Of a stretch of 64,000 nucleotides of DNA, positions 57,051 to 64,000 are shown in pieces; within the stretch, counting starts at the first letter, position 1; each line of letters begins with the position of its first letter. Under the pieces are notes generated by a model. It did not search any database. It was given only the letters and a program-made list of their open reading frames with translations, and had not been told where the DNA came from. The translations under genes and the position numbers were made by a program. Origin of the DNA: Diadophis punctatus similis. Its lineage: Eukaryota > Chordata > Lepidosauria > Squamata > Dipsadidae. Location: the NCBI GenBank assembly GCA_023053685.1, contig JALIGW010000025.1, positions 9,597,453-9,661,452 on the forward strand, written 5' to 3'.

Positions 57051-57054
57051 TCTT

Positions 57055-57345
57055 TAAAAGCATCAACAAACACACGGACATTGTTGACGTTACATACATG
57101 GACTTTCAAGAAAATATTTAACAAAATTTGTCATCAAAGAATCTTGTGTAAGCTAAATACTCATACGACTGAAGGAGAGGTCCTTCTGTGGATTGGTAAC
57201 CATTGGACAGCAACAAAACAAAGAGTAGGAACATATGAACAATATTCACAGTGGAAAAACCTAACAAGCAGAATCCTATAAGGATCTGTTTTCAGCTTAC
57301 TGCTATTTGAGTTGCTCATAAATAATTTAGATATCCAATTTTTTT
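57055..57345 (+). pseudogene. LINE reverse transcriptase fragment
   Basis: In shifting plus-strand frames: VDVTYMDFQ, FNKICHQRILCKL, WIGNHWTATKQRV, SQWKNLTS, then GSVFSLLLFELLINNLD. These follow the LINE RT order 'VDFSKAFDKVxHxxLL...WIxxxLxxRxQxV...VxSGIPQGSVLGPLLFxxxINDL'. The Pro-Gln of PQG is lost and frames are broken. Clade not determined. Confidence 0.7.
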
Positions 57346-57448
57346 AACCTCTGATAGTATTGAAAGGAACACTAATGCTATGTATGTATGTATGAAATGG
57401 GGGAACCATGGAGGCTGGGAGTAAGGGAGACAAGTGGTGTTCTACACA

Positions 57449-57682
57449 TAGCAATAGCACTTAGACTTATATACCACTTCACAGTGCTTTACAGCCCTCT
57501 CTAAGCGGTTTATAGAGTCAGCATATTGCCCCCAACAATCTGGCATCCTATCGACCTCGGAAGGATGGAAGGCTGAGTCAACCTTGAACCTGGTGAAATT
57601 CAAACTGCCAAATTGCAGGCAGCCAGCAGCCAGCAGAAGTAGCCTGCAGTACTGCATTCAAACCACTCCGCCACTGTGGTTC
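57449..57682 (-). repeat. tRNA SINE, (GCTATT)n family
   Basis: Minus strand head CAGTGGCGGAGTGGTTTGAA, 'CAGTTTGAATTTCACCAGG', GACTCAGCCTTCCATCC, 'CGCTTAGAGAGGGCTG', tail AAGTGCTATTGCTAT. Confidence 0.92.
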
Positions 57683-57828
57683 TTGATGACACAAATTATA
57701 TTTTTGCACATGATGACATAAATTATATATTTGCATTAAAGGGGGGACATATGTAGTTTGAGATTTTAATTTATAAAGCCTGATCCCCCCCAGGTGTACT
57801 GGTTTATTTGACCCCCCCACATTATTGT

Positions 57829-57832
<4 letters not shown>

Positions 57833-57892
<60 letters not shown>

Positions 57893-57903
57893 CCTCCCTC
57901 CCT

Positions 57904-57965
<62 letters not shown>
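57833..57965. repeat. (TC)n(TCCC)n(TC)n(TG)n compound microsatellite
   Basis: Pure blocks with an inner TCCC tetramer island at about 57885-57912. Confidence 0.97.
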
Positions 57966-57968
<3 letters not shown>

Positions 57969-58230
57969 GTCTGTTTTGTCTGTTTTTCTTACCTTTCTAT
58001 TTTGGACTAATGTTTTTGCAATTCCCTTTTATATTTCTGCTTCTGAGTTTGCCTACACGACCTCTTGCCTGTGGTCAGCATTTGCTCCATTCCATCCACC
58101 CCTAAGAAAATGGCTGCTGTGGAGCATGTGCTGGGTCTCAGTATTAAAAGCATGTCTGCAGAGAACTGTGAGAAAATGAGCTATACACTAGGAAAACGTA
58201 TAGCATATTTGAGCTATAGCCATCCAATGA

Positions 58231-58270
58231 TGGGTTGTTCCAGCACCCTTTCAGGTGCTGGAACAACCCA
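58231..58270. other. Perfect 16-bp inverted repeat with 8-nt loop
   Basis: TGGGTTGTTCCAGCAC (58231-58246) and GTGCTGGAACAACCCA (58255-58270) are exact complements around CCTTTCAG. Not followed by a T run and not part of a recognised transposon. Could be a small RNA hairpin, a palindromic protein site, or the remains of a TIR element. Confidence 0.6.
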
Positions 58271-58279
58271 ACTCAGGAA

Positions 58280-59480
58280 CTAGGACTTCATTGGCTGTTT
58301 TCCAATTCATACACGCAAACATTTGAAAGGAGGACTGAATAATGCACACACTGGGTTTTGTTACAACGGTGATGCAATTGTTTCATCAGCATTTACTGAC
58401 CATGCTGCTGGGCACCATTGAGCTAAATGTCGGCTGAAGAGAAATGAACCGTTTCTGCATGCCCTTTAGCAGATATTGAAACTATCTGCTCATCCAACAT
58501 TCAGAATGCAATGCATTTGGTTATGTGAGTTGGGCTGTTTGAGAGTCTAGCTTAGCTAGAACAGCGTTTAAGGAGATGGGCATGAAGGCTAATTTCATTG
58601 ATTATCTGTGCCCTGTAGTACAAGTTGAACAACAAATCTTTGGATGAGTTTCACTGTATGTGAAAAGAATACAGATGCCTAATTACAGCTGCAATTAAGC
58701 TGCCATTAGCTGCTATTTGGTCAGCCCTCTGGCAAACTTCATTTAAAGCTTGAATTACTAGGACAGCTCAAACTTGACATCCAGTGTAATTTTTATCATA
58801 AAAATGAAATGAGACAACAAGCCAAAGGCATACCAGATGTTGTCCATGCTTGGGAGGGGTTATAATGGTTAAACATAGCCTTATTATTTGCCATTTATCT
58901 TCAAAAGTCTCTTTTGAGGAGCAAAGTCTTTCCCTTTGCTCATACCTCCTCTGCTGTTATGTTTTCCTGATATTCAAAGTCTTGAAGAACAAACTCATAT
59001 TAAAAATAACACAGCGGTATTTAACAAACTGGAATGTTTACTAATTCATACATTATTAATTCTGGTGATCTTTGTATCTGGAGCTCCATTGCCCTTTGAC
59101 CTCCAGGTATCTCATATTCCATAACTTGTTTTCCCCCTTCCCCCTTCTGCCTGGAATCCCTTTATCACCATTTACAGGATGTTATCTTTCTCTTCCCATG
59201 CTTCACTTTTCAGATCTCCATTATTCTATGGAATTTTTGAGAAAACCTCCTTGTAGTCTTGTGTGAACATCAAGTCTTGGCATATTGTGTGATTTCCAAA
59301 ACCTTGCATTTTTCAGTCGCTCTATTATCACATTTACTAGAGAAAGCAATTATGTTTGGAAAAGTTAGTGGTAAAAGGAAACCAGGCCATCAAAGAACAT
59401 GTGGCTGGACACCATCAAAATAGCAATATGCAAGATCAGAAGATGTGGAGAGACCTGGCCCATAGAATCCACTGAATGGT
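58280..59480. other. Unique-looking stretch, possible conserved non-coding DNA
   Basis: No exon or repeat recognised. 58560-58830 is the most motif-rich part, with TAATTACAGCTGCAATTAAG near 58680. Confidence 0.4.
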
Positions 59481-59484
59481 TATC

Positions 59485-59512
59485 ATCATCATCGTCATCG
59501 TCATAGTCATCG

Positions 59513-59570
<58 letters not shown>

Positions 59571-59598
59571 TATCATCATCATCATCATCATCATCATG
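59485..59598. repeat. (ATC)n microsatellite
   Basis: About 110 bp of CAT triplets with CGT and TAG interruptions at its left; the poly-Asp frame on the minus strand is an artefact. Confidence 0.97.
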
Positions 59599-59599
59599 C

Positions 59600-59807
59600 A
59601 ACCTACTTCAGCTGACTGCTAGTTCAGCAGTTCAGCTGTTCAAATCTCACCAGCTCAAGGTTGACTCAGTCTTCCATCCTTTTGAGGTCGGTAAAATGAG
59701 GACCCAGATTGTTGGGGGCAATATGCTGAACTCTGTAAACCGCTTAGAGAGGGCTGTAAAGCACTATGAAGCGATATATAAGTCTAAGTGCTATTGCTAT
59801 TGCTATC
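59600..59807 (+). repeat. tRNA SINE, (GCTATT)n family, head lost
   Basis: Begins inside the tRNA-like region, CCTACTTCAGCTGACTGC, then GTTCAAATCTCACCAGC (B box), GACTCAGTCTTCCATCC, tail GCTATTGCTATTGCTAT. The A-box part seems replaced by the (ATC)n tract. Confidence 0.9.
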
Positions 59808-59869
59808 ATCTTTTATCACTGTTTCTTTTGAAGTTTAGACATGAAGCATCTTTGCACCATGAAACACTA

Positions 59870-60257
59870 CAGGTAATCCTTGACTTACAAGAGTCCATTT
59901 AGTGACCATTACAACAGCACTGAAAAGAATGAATTATGACTGTTTTTCACAGTTACGACCATTGCAGCTTCCCCATGGTCACGTGATCAAAATTGGCTTG
60001 GCGACTGGTTCATATTTATGACGGTGGCAGTGTCCCCGGGGTCATGTGATCCCCTTTTCCAAACTTCTGACAAGCAAAGTCAATGCAGAAGCCAGATTCA
60101 CTTAACAACCGTGTTTACTAACTTAACAACTGCAATGATTCACTTAACAACTGTGGCAAGAAAGGTCGTAAAATGTGGCAAAACTCACCTTTAAAAATGT
60201 CTTGCTTAGCAACAGAAATTTTGGGCTCAATTGTGGCCGTATGTCAAAGACTACTTG
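59870..60257 (-). mobile_element. TA-flanked TIR element, 'AGGTAGTCCTCGA' family, reversed
   Basis: Ends CAGGTAATCCTTGACTTAC and 'GTCAAAGACTACTTG', TA flanks 59868-59869 and 60258-60259. 388 bp, matching 28735-29120 read backwards. Confidence 0.87.
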
Positions 60258-60259
60258 TA

Positions 60260-60850
60260 TTTTGATGTCCTCCATCATGGGTCAACTATGCCTTCAAGCA
60301 CCAGACACCTTCACAAGTTCACACATACTGTAACCTAAATGCCTCCTCCTCAATTTTTTTTAAAAGTTGTCTGAAATAATTAGATTTTGCAAGTTTCCAT
60401 TTTTAAACCATGATGCTGAAATTGTGCAAGATTTGGTGATTTCATGAGATTTCACAAGGCCATATTTAAAGAACTAAGAAACAAATGAACAAAAAATAGC
60501 CATCAGTTTCTATGGCGCCCATCTTTGCATGACACCTTGCCTAAATACCAATAATCATTACTTTTAACCTACAGTACCAATTGTCCTTTGACTTTCTGAA
60601 ATCTGGTGCTCTCTAGAAGGATTGGCATTCAGTTCCTGGAGGTCACTATGTTGAGAAGATTTTCCCAAAGCAAGAGATCTTGGTTGTTTGCTTTTTAAGG
60701 GACTATTTGATTACAAAACCTCTTCTATGGCCTGAGAGAAAGCAAAGAACAAGCATCTTCAGTTGTTACCTTATTTTGACTGATGGCTAAAGACAAGGAA
60801 GGGGGCCAAGACTCAAATACAAAAAGGGGAAACACTAGCTATTACATTTC
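60260..60850. other. No recognised feature
   Basis: No supported gene or repeat. Confidence 0.45.
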
Positions 60851-60855
60851 ATATG

Positions 60856-61080
60856 TGTTGGATTTGCGCATAAATGACGAGACGAGTCACAGCAACGGTT
60901 CAGCACTTTATTTCTATCCAAGCTGTAGCGAATACTGAACGCCGGCAGGCTCCAGGCAAGCCGCTTTTAAGGGCTTGCCTGAAGCTGGCCAGCCACTGAC
61001 AGCCGTTTAAAACTCCCGCCGCTTGTTTATCCAATCAGCGCCCAGTATGCAAATTATCCAACGTCCTTCCGTATGTAACA
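60856..61080 (-). repeat. Solo LTR, 225 bp
   Basis: On the minus strand starts TGTTACATACGG and ends GCGCAAATCCAACA; exact 5-bp duplication ATATG (60851-60855, 61081-61085). U3 has GCTGATTGGATAA (reverse CCAAT, near 61035) and TTTTAAAC (near 61010); GAAATAAAGTGC is the poly(A) signal (near 60910). No internal region remains. Short length and 5-bp duplication fit a copia, gypsy or small ERV-type element. Confidence 0.88.
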
Positions 61081-61120
61081 ATATGCATACCCAATGTCAC
61101 TGGCAAGGAACCTCATTTTG

Positions 61121-61348
61121 ATAGCAATAGCACTTTTCTTATATACCGCTTCATAGTGCTTTACAGCCCTCTCTAAGCGGTTTACAGAGTTCAGCATATT
61201 GCCCCCAACAATCTGGGTCCTCATTTTACCCACCTCGGAAGGATGGAAGGCTGAGTCAACCTTGAGCCTAGTGAGATTTGAACAGCTGAACTGTTGAACT
61301 AGCAGTCAGCCTGCAATGGCTGCATTTAACCACTGCACCACTTCAGCT
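61121..61348 (-). repeat. tRNA SINE, (GCTATT)n family
   Basis: Minus strand: 'GAAGTGGTGCAGTGGTTAAA' head, TTCAAATCTCACTAGGCTC, GACTCAGCCTTCCATCC, tail AAGTGCTATTGCTAT. Full length. Confidence 0.93.
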
Positions 61349-61349
61349 C

Positions 61350-62213
61350 TTTATACTTTATACTGATCCCTTTTATACTTTGACCAAGCTGTTCTGCCGA
61401 AATGACCCACAATTCAGATGGAGGGGGCTAAATGAGAATGGCGGCCAAGATCCACATTCATTCATAATATAACCCCATAATTCTAAATGGATTTCTCCTA
61501 AAACTGTCACAAAGAAGAAAGAGGCAGGGGAGAAAGGCAACGCTGAGATAACTATGGACTTTATGACTGACATAATTCATCATTTGCCATAGCTTGCAAT
61601 TTTTATTTCCAGGAGGCCTCTTGCATACCTGCACACCTCTGTTTCATCTTTTGCACACCGGGGTTTCTTTTGAAAGATAACTTGCATATTTATGAACCAC
61701 TTGGATTTAGAATATTGCTTTGCTTTCGGTGTATATGTTAGTGTAATATACCACTAACTGCACAGTGGTACTATATATTTCCTCAAGCAAGTTCAATGAG
61801 AAAACGACGTTGCAGGTTCTGGGTGTGGCTGTGTTTGTATAAATAAAAAGGATTCTGCAAGCAACAGCAGCAATTTTTTTAAAAAAAACCCTAATCTCCG
61901 ATCTAAAATTTCTTTCTCTTGCTTGCATCAAAATATTTAATCAGCGTTCAGGAGACATTTTGAAGAGTTTCATATTTATCTTGTGCCCATAAAGAGATGT
62001 ATAAGTAAATTATACGCATTTACATGTAAATATGATGCTTTTATTTTTTAAAAAATCTTTATACTGCCATTTTAGTTCAAGAGAATCCTGAGGTCTAATA
62101 TGCAGACAGATACGCTGGCCAAGCAGAGCTATCTGTAGTATGTGTGGGGGAGGTGGGAGCATAAAGGGAGGAAAAGTGATGAAACTAGCACTGTGTTGAA
62201 GCTCTGCATCTCT
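61350..62213. other. No recognised feature
   Basis: No supported gene or repeat. Confidence 0.45.
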
Positions 62214-62221
62214 AGACATGC

Positions 62222-62618
62222 CAGGGGTGGGTTCCTCCCAGTTCGGACCAGATTGCCCGAACCATTAGCGACCCGCTGGTGACGTAATTTTGGCGTCACG
62301 GATCCAGTTCTGTCTGTGCCGGTCCATCTTTTTTTCTGAATTTTCGGCCGATTTTCCTGTGTTTGGATGGCTTCACAGCGTTCTGTGCTTTGAAAAAATC
62401 CCTCTCGCCAGCCCCCGGGTTAATACTGACCTTTATTTCTTTGCCCAAAGCACAGCTGGTGAGCTCCTCAGCTGTGTTTCGGGCTGAATCCACCTTCTGA
62501 GCATGCATGGAAGTGAAATTGTGCGAGGGGACACCCGTGTGCACGCGAGGAATGAGCGCGCGTGTGCGAAACATTGCGATGCGAGCTGAAGGTAAGTGAA
62601 ACCTTGACACCATCCCTG
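62222..62618 (+). mobile_element. GC-rich hAT element, 'GAACCCAYCCCTG' family, longest copy
   Basis: Starts CAGGGGTGGGTTCCTCCC, ends TTGACACCATCCCTG; perfect 8-bp duplication AGACATGC (62214-62221, 62619-62626). 397 bp. Interior has GTTCGGACCAGATTGCCCG, CTGGTGAGCTCCTCAGCTG and CpG-rich 'GAGCGCGCGTGTGCG'. No transposase. Confidence 0.94.
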
Positions 62619-62629
62619 AGACATGCCTT

Positions 62630-63550
62630 ATGTTGTCACATATGCATACAAAAGGGATGATCGTTGCATTCTGATAGCACATTGCAGCTTTCTTTATTTT
62701 GATCCTTACAGGTGCTTCTGTGGCCAAGTGCACACACATCAGGCTGAATTCTGTGTATTATCTTATGCAAGGCCAGGAAGGGAGCATCCTGAAGGGATGT
62801 GCATTGGAGCAGCTACCAGGGAAGACCTTCAAAGAATTCTACCTCCTCTTAACAGGATGGCAACACATTGCTCTGAAAGTGTGCCTTAAAATTGTGACAA
62901 CTTCCTCCACATCCATCAACTCCCAGATCCAATGATCCTCCAAAGCTGTCTGTAGCTTCAAGACAGATCATCCTGCTTTACTTTAAATGAATTTGGGAAA
63001 GATCCGTTATGCTTCAGAGGAAGCTTCCATACTTCTGAAGTAGCCCATTTCACTTGGGTATTTGGGCTTTCTGTGAAGTGCATGCAGGTTTCTTCTGTTT
63101 CATTTTCTTTGTGGTAGACACAGAAGCTGTTCTTTAATTAACTTGATTCCCTGCCAATCTAACACTCTTGATCCAAAAGAGTTTTAATGGGAAGTAAATT
63201 TAACCCTCTGATTTGCTTATAAGTTGGAAGGCAAATTGCAGCAGGGTTATATTTTCCAACTTAAAAACAGTATTTAAAAGCAAAAATGTTAAATGTAAGC
63301 CACTGGAGTCATCTATGTGTGAGTTGGTGACTATATAAACAAACAAACAAACAAACACATAAACAAACTTTTGTAAACTCACTTCATGAAATACATGAAG
63401 TGGTTAGATAGATGTAGGATTGATGTAAGATTGAAATTGGGGAAAGTGGGGGTGGCAGAGAAATGAGTTAATTGTTGAGATAGTATAGCATGATCTTTAT
63501 GTGCCTACTGTATTTTTCTTAAGAGCTGTAACTATTAGAGGAGAAGGTTG
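62630..63550. other. No recognised feature except a short SSR
   Basis: (CAAA)n at about 63336-63358. Two overlapping short frames near 62623-62935 show no domain. Confidence 0.45.
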
Positions 63551-63559
63551 TAATTCCCT

Positions 63560-64000
63560 TTAGCCAAGACTTTTGGTGTTAATTGTTTGTGATTGTATTT
63601 TTTTGTTGTTGCACTTGTATTTTGGTCTGTGACTGAAATCATGATGGAACTTAATGAGATTCATTTCCATGGTGCAGATGACAAAAATGTCATCAATGAA
63701 TCTCAAATAAAGCAGACTCTCAAATAAAGCCTTCAGGGTATGAGAATTAAAAAAATATTGTTCTAAGTCAGCCATAAATATATAGATTGACATATTGAGG
63801 AGACACGGTTGTGTTCATAGTTGTGCCATTGATTTGCAGCTACATGTTATTACCAAAGGTGAAGACATTCTGGGGGAGTACAAAGTTACACATTCTGGTG
63901 GCAAGGTGTGCTATTTTGGCATCAGTGATTAGATTCATTATGGGCTGAAGTCTGTTTGTTGGGAATGTTGTTATATAGTACCTCAATATTCATGGTGGCT
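63560..64000 (-). pseudogene. Penelope-like (PLE) reverse transcriptase fragment
   Basis: Minus strand: MNIEVLYNNIPNKQT near the right edge (PLE 'LDVxSLYTNIP'), then LQINGTTMNTTVSPQYVNLY (compare 'GTxMGTxxAPxYANLF'), then FMADLEQYFF, then LYLRFIDDIFVI (RT catalytic RxIDDIF) and LIKFHHDF. The catalytic Asp pair is kept, but a frameshift and stops lie upstream. The element continues beyond the window. PLEs are telomerase-related retroelements; vertebrate members include Neptune. Confidence 0.8.

Noticed and set aside
59365..59601. Poly-aspartate frame on the minus strand
   Set aside because: Translation of the (ATC)n array.

Overview
The window is repeat-dense, intergenic-looking vertebrate DNA, most likely from a squamate reptile and probably a snake. 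The evidence is the repeat community: Sauria-type tRNA SINEs, a second abundant tRNA SINE ending in (GCTATT)n, CR1 and L2 LINEs, a CR1/L3 LINE resembling the snake 'Snake1' type whose 3' ends carry microsatellites, a Ty1/copia element, a Dong/R4-like fragment, a Penelope-like RT, many short GC-rich hAT elements, and long pure microsatellites. I found no convincing host protein-coding exon, tRNA, rRNA or CRISPR. Almost all longer open frames are microsatellites, short DNA transposons or LINE relics.

Layout. 1-6.4 kb: end of a TA-flanked terminal-inverted-repeat (TIR) element with expanded inner repeats, a possible gypsy integrase relic, a probable solo LTR (1683-2294), and two related hAT elements with perfect 8-bp target duplications. 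6.4-14.5 kb: SINEs (one split by a hAT element), a 172-bp tandem triplication, an L2 3' end nested in a Snake1/L3-like LINE, two inverted dimers of a hairpin repeat, and an R4 fragment. 14.8-25.3 kb: two CR1 copies on the minus strand; one is split by an internally deleted Ty1/copia element (15795-17464), the other carries an L2 RT fragment. A solo LTR (20071-20657) lies between them. 26-48 kb: long SSRs, a TA-flanked 'AGGTAGTCCTCGA' element, four large copies or parts of the 'CCGTATTTTTCGG' TIR family with nested insertions, a SPIN-like hAT inside a Sauria SINE, L1 3' ends, a solo LTR (41338-41616), and a Snake1-like 3' end whose SSR has grown to about 270 bp. 48-64 kb: more hAT elements with exact target duplications, tRNA SINEs in both orientations, a 5S-related SINE piece, a solo LTR (60856-61080) and a Penelope-like RT fragment at the right edge.

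No operon or multi-gene system is present. The most interesting content is (i) TIR and LTR elements whose boundaries can be fixed to the base by target duplications, giving a relative order of insertions; (ii) GC-rich hAT elements that carry palindromes matching the NRF1 consensus; (iii) a hairpin motif conserved across two repeat families, with paired changes in its stem; and (iv) a few unique AT-rich stretches that could be conserved non-coding DNA. All family names come from pattern recognition and were not checked against a database.
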